Shown here piece after piece: positions 6,885 through 14,224 of a stretch of 64,000 nt of DNA. The DNA is from Alphaproteobacteria bacterium HGW-Alphaproteobacteria-1. Lineage in GTDB: Bacteria; Pseudomonadota; Alphaproteobacteria; Rhodobacterales; Rhodobacteraceae. Numbering within the stretch: position 1 is the first letter of the stretch; each line of letters opens with the position of its first letter. The stretch is from contig PHEQ01000004.1 in the NCBI GenBank assembly GCA_002842985.1, positions 1,273-65,272 of the forward strand, in the 5' to 3' direction. Position numbers and translations under genes: made by a program. The notes under the pieces were generated by a model. The model was not told where the DNA came from. It was given only the letters and a program-made list of their open reading frames with translations, and searched no databases.

Positions 6885-8141
6885 ATGTTGGATTCTGTCA
6901 AAATCGCACGGCGGCAAAGCGAAATCCGCCAGACGCTTTCGGAACTGGTCGGCAAGGAAAAGCCGTCCGAGGATGAAACCCGCCAGATGGACGAAATGGA
7001 CCGGGAATATCGGTCCAATGAAACCCGTTATCGCGCGGCTCTGGTGGCCGAGGATACCGAACGCCGGGAAGCCGGGGCCGATCTGGAAACCCGGTCCAGC
7101 CGGGAATGGGCCGAGGTCATGGCGGGCTTTGAAATGCGCCAAGTTGCCCTTGCGCTGGACGAGGGCCGCGCCCTGGACGGCAAGACGGGCGAGATCGTCA
7201 CCGAACTGCGGTCGCGCGGCGGCTATCGCGGCGTCCCTATCCCGTGGGAAGCCTTGGAAATCCGGGCCGGTGAAACCATTGCCAGCGGCACCCCCGATCC
7301 GATCCGCACCGCGCCGATCATCGAGCGGCTTTTCGCGGGATCGGTCGCGGCGCGCATGGGTGGCCAGATGGTCAACGTAGGCGTGGGCGAAGTCGAATAT
7401 CCTGTTGCCACGTCCAGCGTGACGGCGGGGTGGGCGACTTCGGAAACCGGCAACGTGACCGGCCCGAGTGCCTACACGACCGTTGATCGGCCCTTGAAGC
7501 CGGATCACAACCTTGGGATTCAGATGAAGCTGACCCGCAAGGCGCTCAAACAATCCGGCAACGCCCTTGAGCAAGCGGTGCGGCGCGACATGAACGGCGC
7601 TATCGAGGAAGCCTTGGACAAGGCTGTTTTCCTTGGCAGCGGATCGGCGGGCGAGCCGACCGGGCTTTTCGCGGGTGCATCCGGCTGGGGCATCAACGAG
7701 GAAGTCGTGGGCGCGGCCCCGACCTGGGGCGCGTTCCGGTCCGAGGTGGTCAGCTTCATCACCGGCAACGCGGCCAGCGGCCCCGGCGATGTGCGGCTGC
7801 TGATCCGTCCCGAGGTCTGGGACACGATGGACGCGGACATTTGGGACGCGGGCAGCGGGATCACGCAATGGGATCGTCTGACGGGTGCCTTGGGTGGCGT
7901 CACGATGAGCCATAACGCCCTTGCCGATCCTGATGGTTCCCCGCTGGCCACAAGCGCGGTGATGACGACAACGGCGGGTGGCGTGCCCCCGTTCTTTGTG
8001 GGGACGTGGGGTGCAATCGACCTGATCCGCGATCCGTATTCGGACGCGCAATCTGGCGGGCTGCGGATCACGGCGCTGGCCACGATGGACGTGACCATTT
8101 CCCGCGCGGTGCAAACCCGTATTCTGACGGGCATTCAGTGA
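6885..8141 (+). CDS. HK97-family major capsid protein
   Basis: A 418-aa HK97-fold coat protein that forms the prohead shell. The first 100 residues are charged and helical (delta/scaffold domain, removed by the protease). The mature part carries typical signatures: AGETIASGTPDPIRTAPIIERL, EVEYPVATSSVTAGWATSETG, an E-loop region, FLGSGSAGEPTGLF, and the A-domain DVRLLIRPEVWDTM. ATG 6885 has GAGG seven bases upstream; ATG 6879 gives an ATGA overlap but too short a spacing. It is followed directly (TGATG) by the protease gene, the reverse of the usual protease-capsid order. Confidence 0.9.
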   Translation: MLDSVKIARRQSEIRQTLSELVGKEKPSEDETRQMDEMDREYRSNETRYRAALVAEDTERREAGADLETRSSREWAEVMAGFEMRQVALALDEGRALDGKTGEIVTELRSRGGYRGVPIPWEALEIRAGETIASGTPDPIRTAPIIERLFAGSVAARMGGQMVNVGVGEVEYPVATSSVTAGWATSETGNVTGPSAYTTVDRPLKPDHNLGIQMKLTRKALKQSGNALEQAVRRDMNGAIEEALDKAVFLGSGSAGEPTGLFAGASGWGINEEVVGAAPTWGAFRSEVVSFITGNAASGPGDVRLLIRPEVWDTMDADIWDAGSGITQWDRLTGALGGVTMSHNALADPDGSPLATSAVMTTTAGGVPPFFVGTWGAIDLIRDPYSDAQSGGLRITALATMDVTISRAVQTRILTGIQ

Positions 8142-8713
8142 TGCTCTGGGCCGGTTCCAAAGGCGGGCTTGAGGTCCGCACCTCTGCGGACGGGGCAACC
8201 GTCCTGCGGGGCCGGTTCCCATATGCCGTCCCGACCGTCTTGCAAGGCGGTCGGGAACGGCGGCGGGAAGTATTCGAGGCACGGGCTTTCGGGGCATCGG
8301 TCGCGGCTGGCGGTGACATTCACTTGCTGGTGCATCACGACTTTGACCGTCCGCTTGCATCGCGGGCGGCGGGAAGTCTTGAGATCAGGGACGGCGATGA
8401 CGCCCTGACCTTCGAGGCGACGATTGCCCCGGAAATGCGCGGCGTGGGCTATGTCACCGACTTTCTGGGCACTCTTGCGGCGGGGCTTGTGGGCGGGATC
8501 AGCCCCGGCTTTCGCGTGACAGACGGCGGCGATCTGGTGAGGCGCGATAGCGCCGGGCTGTTGCGGGTGGTGCGCTCTGCGGAACTGATCGAGATCAGCG
8601 CCGTGACAAAACCCGCCTATCCCCAAGCGCAGATCGAGGCGCGCAACTGGACGCCATGCGCGGCGGTCGAGGATCGGACGCTTGCCCATGCGCTCAACAG
8701 GTGGAGGCTCTGA
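8141..8713 (+). CDS. HK97-family prohead maturation protease
   Basis: A 190-aa serine protease of the HK97 gp4/S78 type, expected to cut the capsid delta domain and itself during maturation. Visible family features are VHHDFDRPLASR with the catalytic His, GLVGGISPGFRV with the catalytic Ser, and ELIEISAVTKPAYPQAQI at the end of the core. Length matches the family. The start codon shares a base with the capsid stop. A protease in addition to the capsid shows that a full, self-processing head is encoded. Confidence 0.85.
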   Translation: MLWAGSKGGLEVRTSADGATVLRGRFPYAVPTVLQGGRERRREVFEARAFGASVAAGGDIHLLVHHDFDRPLASRAAGSLEIRDGDDALTFEATIAPEMRGVGYVTDFLGTLAAGLVGGISPGFRVTDGGDLVRRDSAGLLRVVRSAELIEISAVTKPAYPQAQIEARNWTPCAAVEDRTLAHALNRWRL

Positions 8714-8714
8714 A

Positions 8715-9251
8715 ATGGCGGTGACATTGAAAGAGGTCGAGGCAATTCCGGCCAGCTATCCGAATGCCACGGGCCTGAGCGTTCCGGCGATGATGCTGGA
8801 TCAAGCGGCGCTCTGGCAGCGGATCGAGGCTTATTGCCGGATGCGCTGGACGGCGCGGGAAGTGATCTGGACGGTCGAGGGGGAGGGCGCATGGGAAGCC
8901 CCCTTGCAACCGTCCACCCTGAACACGGTCGAGGTCTGGGAAGGCGGCGCATGGGTGGAATGCACCCCGGCGGCGTCCCCTTGGGGCGGCTATGATCTGC
9001 CCGGTGATGGCCCCTATCGGATCACGGCGGACGTGGGGGGCGGTGACGTTCCGGCGGCTGTCTCTGAGGCGTTCCGGCGGCTTGCCGAATACCTGACGGA
9101 CGCGACGGATCGGGCGGGCGTGTCCAGCTATTCCGTCAACATGGGTGGAGCGATCGAGGAAAGCTATCAGCGCAACCCGGCCTGGGTGGCGCGCGCAATG
9201 GAACTGAGCGGCGCGGCGGACCTGCTGCGGCCTTACAAAAGGAGGGCCTGA
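8715..9251 (+). CDS. Phage gp6-like head-tail connector protein
   Basis: A 178-aa protein resembling the gp6/gp15 adaptor family that docks on the portal and bridges to the neck. The C-terminal half is helical and reads AVSEAFRRLAEYLTDATDRAG, then a disordered linker and WVARAMELSGAADLLRPYKRRA, close to the ending of many connectors. The N-terminus (LKEVEAIPASYPNA) contains an extra beta domain. GGAGG at 8703-8707 sets the start at 8715. It lies between protease and portal and probably supplies the tail-docking surface. Confidence 0.72.
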   Translation: MAVTLKEVEAIPASYPNATGLSVPAMMLDQAALWQRIEAYCRMRWTAREVIWTVEGEGAWEAPLQPSTLNTVEVWEGGAWVECTPAASPWGGYDLPGDGPYRITADVGGGDVPAAVSEAFRRLAEYLTDATDRAGVSSYSVNMGGAIEESYQRNPAWVARAMELSGAADLLRPYKRRA

Positions 9252-9253
9252 GC

Positions 9254-10300
9254 ATGTGGCCATTCAAGCGAAAGACGGCTGAGGAAACCCGGTCCAGCGG
9301 ATCGGGCTTCACGGCTGAGATCATGGCGGCGCGGGAAGCCTATGTATCCCGGCGGCGCGGCATTGCGGAACTGACGGCCACGGCGCAAGGCGCTGTGACG
9401 CTCTGGGAGGGCGGTCTGGGGCTTGCCGATGTATCGGGCACCGATCTGCTGGACCGGCGGTCCCTGGCGCTCTGCGCGCGGTCTCTGGCCTTGCGGGGTG
9501 AGGCGCTATTCCTGATCCGTGACGCGGGGCTTGTGCCGTGTTCCGATTGGGATCTTCGCACCCGCGACGGACGCCCCACGGCCTACCGCGTGTCGGTATC
9601 CGAGGCGGGCGGCGGGCGGTCGGAAACCGCGCTGGCGGCTGAGGTGTTGCATTTTCGGATCGGCTGCGACGTGTCCGCGCCCTACTATGGAACGGCCCCG
9701 CTCAAGCGGGCGCAACTGACGGCGGGGCTGTTGAACGCGGTCGAGACGGCGCTTGCCGAGGTATTCGAGACGGCACCGCTGGCCAGTCAGATCGTCCCGT
9801 TCCCCGAGGCACCGCAAACCGACCTGGAAGCGATGGCGCGCGGATTCCGGGGCAACCGGGGTAAGGTGCTGATCCGCGAATCGGTCAACGTCGCGGCGGC
9901 GGGCGGACCGGCCCCGATGCAGGACTGGAAGCCGCACGATCTTTCCCCGGACCTGTCGAAAGCGATGACGCGCGAGACGCTGGCGGCGGCGCGGGATGCG
10001 ATCAACATGGCCTTTGGCGTCCTGCCCGGTCTGACCGCGCCCGCCACAACCGGGCCGATGGTCAGGGAAGCGCAACGGCACCTGGCGCAATGGGTGCTGC
10101 AACCCATCGCCACGGGTATCGCTGAGGAAGCGACGGACAAGCTGGGATCGGCCGTCACGCTGGACGTGATGCGGCCCCTTCAAGCCTTCGACGCTGGCGG
10201 ACGGGCGCGGGCACTTGGCGCGATTTTGGGTGCCCTGGCGCAAGCGAAAGAGGCGGGCGTTGATCCGTCCGAGGCTCTGCGGCTGGTGGATTGGGAATGA
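9254..10300 (+). CDS. HK97-family portal protein
   Basis: A 348-aa portal subunit, forming the ring through which the terminase packages DNA. The family marks are a short basic N-terminus (MWPFKRK), the wing domain with ALRGEALFLIRD, AEVLHFRIGCDVSAPYYGTAPLKRA, a stem helix region, and the crown-proximal helical segment ending LVDWE. It is shorter than typical 400-450-aa portals, as often seen in compact elements. GGAGGG lies 7 bases before the ATG. It is the last recognisable head gene; portal last and terminase first is the reverse of a standard head operon. Confidence 0.85.
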   Translation: MWPFKRKTAEETRSSGSGFTAEIMAAREAYVSRRRGIAELTATAQGAVTLWEGGLGLADVSGTDLLDRRSLALCARSLALRGEALFLIRDAGLVPCSDWDLRTRDGRPTAYRVSVSEAGGGRSETALAAEVLHFRIGCDVSAPYYGTAPLKRAQLTAGLLNAVETALAEVFETAPLASQIVPFPEAPQTDLEAMARGFRGNRGKVLIRESVNVAAAGGPAPMQDWKPHDLSPDLSKAMTRETLAAARDAINMAFGVLPGLTAPATTGPMVREAQRHLAQWVLQPIATGIAEEATDKLGSAVTLDVMRPLQAFDAGGRARALGAILGALAQAKEAGVDPSEALRLVDWE

Positions 10301-10330
10301 GGTGTGAAACGTCCGGCCTCAAGTCTCAAG

Positions 10331-10379
10331 GAAACCGCGTTTCTTTGGCTTGACAGCCCCTTTGAAATGCGGTTTCATA
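10331..10379 (+). promoter_or_regulatory. Internal satellite promoter with two operator-like palindromes
   Basis: TTGACA (10350-10355) and TTTCAT (10373-10378), 17 bases apart, form a sigma-70-like promoter in the 104-bp gap after the portal gene. GAAAC-CGC-GTTTC (10331-10343) lies upstream of the -35 and TGAAA-N5-TTTCA (10363-10377) covers the -10. The two palindromes are related in sequence. This would let the unknown protein, the AlpA-like protein and the integrase be expressed separately from the structural genes under repressor control. Confidence 0.5.
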
Positions 10380-10404
10380 GGTTGCGAAGCACTGGATTAT
10401 TGCA

Positions 10405-11106
10405 ATGGCGAAGCTAAAGCACTTGGCAACATTGATCGAAAAGATGAACGGCGGCGACACCGCGCGGACCAATTCACTTGTTATGGTCGCGCGCAAGGCT
10501 GGGCTTTTCACGATTGGCGGTCGCGGACCGAACGCCCCCGAGATGTGGCCAACCGACTTTGGTCGCGCTCTGCTGCTGGGCACTACGCTTGCCACCCCGA
10601 CGCGCGCCGCTGAAACGGTTAAGACGCTTGAAGCTGCGCGCCCCTTCATCGTCAAAATCGACCCGATGGATGGGGGCGGCTTTCGGGACGTTGACCCCGA
10701 CGAAAGCCCCCTGACTGGCGCAGACGCTTACGAAAACCCGTATCTGCCTTCCTTCCTTTCGGACATGCGCGGCGATCTGGCGGGCTTTCTTGAGGAACTT
10801 TTCGCGTCTCTTTTTGCTGGAGAATGGTCTTTCCAAGACTGGGATGAATTCCGCGTCCGGGATGCTTATGGACGCTTTGAAATATCATTCTTGTTGCACG
10901 GCGCTCGCTACATCGAGGGCAAGGCGTCGGGCTACAATGAGGTTTCCGACGATGAACGCACCCCCGCACATTACGGCTGGGAATTTGTGTTTCACGCCGA
11001 GAAGCCAACAGAACACCATGAGTTTTTCGGGGCGGTGGATCGGGTGATCTACTCGAACGCGCTCAAGGCATTTCAGGAATTGGCGCGGGGTGGCGAAGAT
11101 GGCTAA
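10405..11106 (+). CDS. Unknown 233-aa satellite protein
   Basis: I do not recognise this protein. It is soluble, acidic and without a signal peptide. The first 70 residues (MAKLKHLATLIEKMNGG...NSLVMVARKAGLFTIGGRG...MWPTDFGRALLLG) suggest a small winged-helix-like DNA-binding fold. The rest is mixed and rich in aromatic and acidic residues (WSFQDWDEFRVRDAYGRFEISFLLHGARYIEG). It has its own promoter with palindromes and overlaps the AlpA-like gene by 8 bp. Such a position in satellites often holds regulators or helper-interference factors, so it is a good candidate for either role. Confidence 0.6.
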   Translation: MAKLKHLATLIEKMNGGDTARTNSLVMVARKAGLFTIGGRGPNAPEMWPTDFGRALLLGTTLATPTRAAETVKTLEAARPFIVKIDPMDGGGFRDVDPDESPLTGADAYENPYLPSFLSDMRGDLAGFLEELFASLFAGEWSFQDWDEFRVRDAYGRFEISFLLHGARYIEGKASGYNEVSDDERTPAHYGWEFVFHAEKPTEHHEFFGAVDRVIYSNALKAFQELARGGEDG

Positions 11107-11335
11107 CGCAAACCTCAATATCAGCGTCATTGAAAAGCGGATGCTGAAACAGGCGGAGGCGGCGGACTATACCGGCCTGCCCGTCAAGCATTTCAAGGCG
11201 ACGTGCCCGGTCCAGCCGGTCGAGATGCGCCCCGGCACGGTTCTTTGGGACAAGCGCGACCTGGATAAGTGGATTGATGCGATGAAGGAAGGGGCTGAGA
11301 TGGCGACGCAAGACGCCATTCTTGGCAAGTTGTAA
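11099..11335 (+). CDS. AlpA-like excisionase/HTH regulator
   Basis: A 78-aa protein with a small MerR/AlpA-type helix-turn-helix: LKQAEAADYTGLPVKHFKATCPVQPVEMRPGTVLWDKRDLDKWIDAM. AlpA and Xis proteins bend att DNA for excision or activate the integrase gene, and many phage satellites carry one. It lies directly upstream of the integrase with the stop and start sharing a base (TAATG). The ATG at 11099 overlaps the upstream gene by 8 bp; a GTG three codons earlier is also possible. Confidence 0.75.
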   Translation: MANANLNISVIEKRMLKQAEAADYTGLPVKHFKATCPVQPVEMRPGTVLWDKRDLDKWIDAMKEGAEMATQDAILGKL

Positions 11336-12426
11336 TGACGCGGATCAGGGTAAAGGGCTTCAAGGTATTCGATGACCGGCACGGGAAACCGCGCTGCTAT
11401 CATCGCGCTACGGGCCACAAGATCGACCTAGAAAAGACTCCGCTGGGATCGGCTGAGTTTTTCGCGGAATGCGCCCGCATTGCGGCGATTGCCGAGGCGA
11501 GGAAGGCGCAAGCCCCCAAGCCGGGAACACTTGGCGGGCTGGTCAATGCCTATTTCCAGACTGAGCACTTTGGCAATCTGGCGGACGCCACCAAGCGCGA
11601 CTATCGCAAGTGCGCTGACTTCCTGCACCCGATCCGCGACACGCCCGTTTCTGCGATCACAACGCCCCTTATGTCTGGCATCCATGACAAGGCGGCGGGC
11701 AAGATCGGCTGGCGGCGGGCAAACATGGTCCGCACCTTCCTGAGCCAAGTTTTCCGCTACGCCATTCCGCGCGGCCTCATCGACCGGGACTATGCGGCGG
11801 GCGTCATTCCCAAGCCACGCCCGAAAGACCGGCCCTATGCAAACCGGCCCTGGACGGTCGAGGAACGCGCCGTTGTTCTGGATCGGGCAGCACCCCACGT
11901 CCGGGTGGCGGTCGCGCTGATTATGAACACCGGCCTTGATCCGTCCGACGCGCTCAAGCTGACCCGTCGCCAGATCGACGGCAACACGGTCTGGGGCGTC
12001 CGGGGCAAGACGGCGCATGAGGTCGCCATTCCTATCGGCCCGACGCTGCAAGCGGCTCTGGACGCTGCACCCGCTCACGACGCGGTGACGATCCTTGCCA
12101 CGTCCACCGGGAAGCCTTGGACCTACAACGGCTTTTCGACGGTCTGGCACCGCTTCAAGAAAAAGCTGGAAGCTGAGGAAGCCGTGCAACCCGGTCTGAC
12201 CCTCAAGGGGCTGCGGCACACCGTGGCCACGACGCTACGCGAGGCGGGGCTTGAGGAACGTCAGATTGCGGACCTGCTGGGGCAGAAAACCCCGTCGATG
12301 GCCCGCCACTATTCCCGGTCCGCCAACCTTGCGGACCGCAACCGGATCACGATGGAAACACTCGAAAAGGAGAACGAACGCCGATCAAAAGTTGTCAAAC
12401 CATTCAAGAAAACTGTCAAACCCTGA
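11335..12426 (+). CDS. int: Tyrosine recombinase/integrase of the satellite
   Basis: A 363-aa phage-type integrase. The core-binding domain spans about residues 63-160 and the catalytic domain 170-345. Visible active-site residues are Lys 225 (RGKTAHEVAIPI), Arg II 294 (KGLRHTVATTLREAG), His 325 and the nucleophile Tyr 326 (MARHYSRS). The usual Arg I position (TGLR...) reads TGLDPSDAL, with Asp 202 in place of Arg. The C-terminal codons for VVKPFKKTVKP contain two GTCAAACC octamers. The gene ends 41 bp before the right att site and reads toward tRNA-Phe. Confidence 0.88.
   Translation: MTRIRVKGFKVFDDRHGKPRCYHRATGHKIDLEKTPLGSAEFFAECARIAAIAEARKAQAPKPGTLGGLVNAYFQTEHFGNLADATKRDYRKCADFLHPIRDTPVSAITTPLMSGIHDKAAGKIGWRRANMVRTFLSQVFRYAIPRGLIDRDYAAGVIPKPRPKDRPYANRPWTVEERAVVLDRAAPHVRVAVALIMNTGLDPSDALKLTRRQIDGNTVWGVRGKTAHEVAIPIGPTLQAALDAAPAHDAVTILATSTGKPWTYNGFSTVWHRFKKKLEAEEAVQPGLTLKGLRHTVATTLREAGLEERQIADLLGQKTPSMARHYSRSANLADRNRITMETLEKENERRSKVVKPFKKTVKP
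12394..12422 (+). repeat. Right pair of GTCAAACC repeats (putative integrase arm sites)
   Basis: GTCAAACC at 12394-12401 and 12415-12422 lies inside the 3' end of the integrase gene, 46-74 bp from the right att copy. The orientation is the same as the two copies near the left att site. The spacing of two helical turns suits cooperative binding. Confidence 0.5.
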
Positions 12427-12467
12427 AAGGTTCAAGAATGAATATCAAGCAATATCAAGCGTTTGGA

Positions 12468-12515
12468 TGGTGCCCGGGGGCGGAATCGAACCACCGACAC
12501 GAGGATTTTCAATCC
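12468..12515 (+). repeat. Right att site, overlapping the intact tRNA-Phe 3' end
   Basis: The second copy of the 48-bp perfect repeat. Here it is part of a whole tRNA gene, so integration left tRNA-Phe functional. Sequence identity with the left copy ends in the anticodon-stem region, which places the crossover within these 48 bp. Confidence 0.93.
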
Positions 12516-12542
12516 ACTGCTCTACCCCTGAGCTACCCGGGC
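12468..12542 (-). tRNA. tRNA-Phe (GAA)
   Basis: A 75-nt gene with encoded CCA. The acceptor stem GCCCGGG pairs with CCCGGGC. The D arm is GCTC-AGGGGTA-GAGC, the anticodon stem and loop GGATTGAAAATCC has anticodon GAA, and the T arm contains GGTTCGATTCC. It serves as the integration site for the satellite on its 3' side and probably also for the outer island beyond it. Confidence 0.97.
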
Positions 12543-12549
12543 AACGGGG

Positions 12550-12565
12550 AAAGGCCATGGCCTTT
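12550..12565. repeat. 16-bp perfect palindrome beside tRNA-Phe
   Basis: AAAGGCCATGGCCTTT reads the same on both strands and ends 8 bases from the tRNA 5' end. The rest of the gap up to tupB (12566-12752) shows no gene. It holds an AT-rich stretch near 12713-12740 that may include the tup promoter. Confidence 0.4.
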
Positions 12566-12752
12566 GGGTGGGGAGTTCTTAGGCGAGGGGACGCGGGGTG
12601 TCCAGAGGGATTGAGCGGGAATACGCATGTTTTGTGACGGTGTTCCGTCCGTGCGGATCGACGCCATCCGCCCCGTTGGACACAGGCGGAATTTCAGTCT
12701 GGCGCATCATGCGTTTTTATGCTTTTTTTCCCTATAAGGGGAGAAATAGCTT

Positions 12753-13460
12753 TTGTTCAGCTTTGGCGACATGATGGCGGAGGCGCTTGGCCTGATCCTG
12801 GCCTGGGATCGGGAGCTGAGCGCGATCGTCGTGCTGTCGCTGCGGGTGACGCTCTCGGCGGTGGCGCTGGCCTGTCTGATCGGGCTGCCACTCGGCGCCC
12901 TGATCGGCGCCTTCCGGTTTCCGGGCCGGGGTGCGGCGAGCGTGGCGCTGAACGCATTGATGGGGCTGCCGCCGGTGGTGGTAGGGCTTTTCGTCTATCT
13001 GATGCTCTCCGCCTCGGGGCCGCTGGGCGTCTTGCAATTGCTTTATACCCCCACGGCCATGATCATCGCGCAGACCATCCTGGTGACACCCATCATCGCC
13101 GCTCTGACGAAACAGGTGGTCGAGGATCTGCACGGCGAATATGCCGAGCAGTTCGCCTCTTTCGGTGTTTCGGCGCGCGCGCGGGTCGTGGCGCTCCTGT
13201 GGGACGCGCGTTACAGCCTGCTGACCGTGGCGCTGGCCGGTTTTGGCCGCGCCGTGGCCGAGGTGGGGGCGGTGCTGATCGTGGGAGGCAACATCAACCA
13301 TGTCACCCGCGTGATGACCACGACCATCGCGCTCGAGACATCCAAGGGCAATCTGCAACTGGCGCTGGCGCTCGGCGTGATCCTGCTGGGCCTTGCCGTG
13401 GTGGTCAATGCCGGGGTGATGGCGCTCCGGGCCTCGGCGGTGAGGGCGGCCTATGCGTGA
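12753..13460 (+). CDS. tupB: Tungstate ABC transporter permease TupB
   Basis: A 235-aa inner-membrane permease with about five or six hydrophobic helices and the ABC-permease EAA loop (...EQFASFGVSARARVVALLW...). FGRAVAEVGAVLIVGGNINHVTRVMTT is characteristic of the TupB/WtpB-like group. It forms the channel of a high-affinity tungstate importer with TupC and TupA, supplying W for tungsten- or molybdenum-type cofactors. AAGGGGAG lies 9 bases before a TTG at 12753; ATG 12771 lacks a ribosome-binding site. It overlaps tupC by 8 bp. Confidence 0.88.
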   Translation: MFSFGDMMAEALGLILAWDRELSAIVVLSLRVTLSAVALACLIGLPLGALIGAFRFPGRGAASVALNALMGLPPVVVGLFVYLMLSASGPLGVLQLLYTPTAMIIAQTILVTPIIAALTKQVVEDLHGEYAEQFASFGVSARARVVALLWDARYSLLTVALAGFGRAVAEVGAVLIVGGNINHVTRVMTTTIALETSKGNLQLALALGVILLGLAVVVNAGVMALRASAVRAAYA

Positions 13461-14205
13461 CACGGTGATGGAGAGCGCACAGGACTGTGCCGCGCCGATC
13501 CTGACGGCGCGGGACCTGGGCTTTGCCGCGAGCGGGCAGGTGCTGTTGCAAGGCGTCGATCTGGAGATCGCACGCGGGCGGCGCACGCTTGTCATGGGGG
13601 CGAACGGGGCAGGCAAGAGCCTGCTCTTGCGGCTTTTGCACGGGCTTCTGCCGCCCTCCTCCGGCGCGGTTCTGTGGCAGGGCGCGCGGCCTGGGCGCAC
13701 AGCACAGGCGATGGTCTTTCAGCGCCCGGTGATGCTGCGCCGCTCGGTCCTCGCCAATCTGCGCTTTGCGCTCCGGGTGCAGGGTCTGGGATGGCGCGCG
13801 CGCGCGGCGCGGGCGCAAGAGGCGCTGGAGATGGCACATCTGACCGACAAGGCGCGACAGCCTGCGCGGCTTCTTTCGGGCGGCGAGCAGCAGCGGCTGG
13901 CGGTGGCGCGCGCGCTTGTCTGCGACCCCGAAATCCTGTTTCTGGACGAACCGACATCGAGCCTCGATCCCGCCTCGACCCAGATGATCGAGGATCTGGT
14001 GAACGCAGCCCACGTGCGGGGCGTGACGGTGGTCATGGTCACGCATGACCGGGGACAAGCGCGGCGCATGGGCGACGAGGTGATCTTTCTCCATGCCGGG
14101 CGCGTGGCCGAGACCGGGCCGCGCGATCAGGTGCTCGACGCGCCCCGATCCGACGCGGCAAAGGCCTGGATGGCCGGGCGGCTTTATACCCGAACCGATT
14201 TCTGA
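13453..14205 (+). CDS. tupC: Tungstate ABC transporter ATP-binding protein TupC
   Basis: A 250-aa cytoplasmic ATPase that powers the TupB channel. Walker A is GANGAGKS (49-56), the Q loop is MVFQRPVMLRRSV, the signature is LSGGEQQR (141-148), Walker B is ILFLDEP (161-167) and the switch His is in VTHD. Length is normal. The 8-bp overlap with tupB and the short gap to tupA place it in a tupBCA operon. Confidence 0.88.
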   Translation: MRDTVMESAQDCAAPILTARDLGFAASGQVLLQGVDLEIARGRRTLVMGANGAGKSLLLRLLHGLLPPSSGAVLWQGARPGRTAQAMVFQRPVMLRRSVLANLRFALRVQGLGWRARAARAQEALEMAHLTDKARQPARLLSGGEQQRLAVARALVCDPEILFLDEPTSSLDPASTQMIEDLVNAAHVRGVTVVMVTHDRGQARRMGDEVIFLHAGRVAETGPRDQVLDAPRSDAAKAWMAGRLYTRTDF

Positions 14206-14224
14206 CACTCAAAAGGAGACCACG

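Larger units (their letters stand above)
2131..12515 (+). mobile_element. Complete integrative phage-satellite-like element at tRNA-Phe
   Basis: A 10.4-kb element bounded by a perfect 48-bp direct repeat. It has 13 co-oriented genes: primase-polymerase, AAA helicase, small ORF, large terminase, head-closure-like protein, HNH nuclease, HK97-type capsid, prohead protease, gp6-like connector, portal, unknown 233-aa protein, AlpA-like protein and tyrosine integrase. No tail, baseplate, tape-measure, lysis or CI-like gene is present, and there is no room for them. Head plus packaging plus replication without tails matches capsid-forming phage-inducible islands, which build their own heads and borrow helper tails. 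It is not a gene transfer agent: it has an integrase, replication genes and att sites. Mobility and helper dependence are inferred. Confidence 0.82.

Noticed and set aside
2131..12515. Interpretation as a complete tailed prophage
   Set aside because: No tail, tape-measure, baseplate, holin or endolysin gene is seen, and the sequence between the att copies is filled by the genes listed. A 10.4-kb size is far too small for a tailed phage.
2131..12515. Interpretation as a gene transfer agent cluster
   Set aside because: GTA clusters of this bacterial group have tail genes and lack integrases, replication genes and att repeats. All these points disagree.
12713..12752. ModE-type molybdate operator in the tupB leader
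   Set aside because: Only a weak CCCT-ATA-AGGG palindrome is visible; it does not match the CGTTATATA-type pattern well enough to report.
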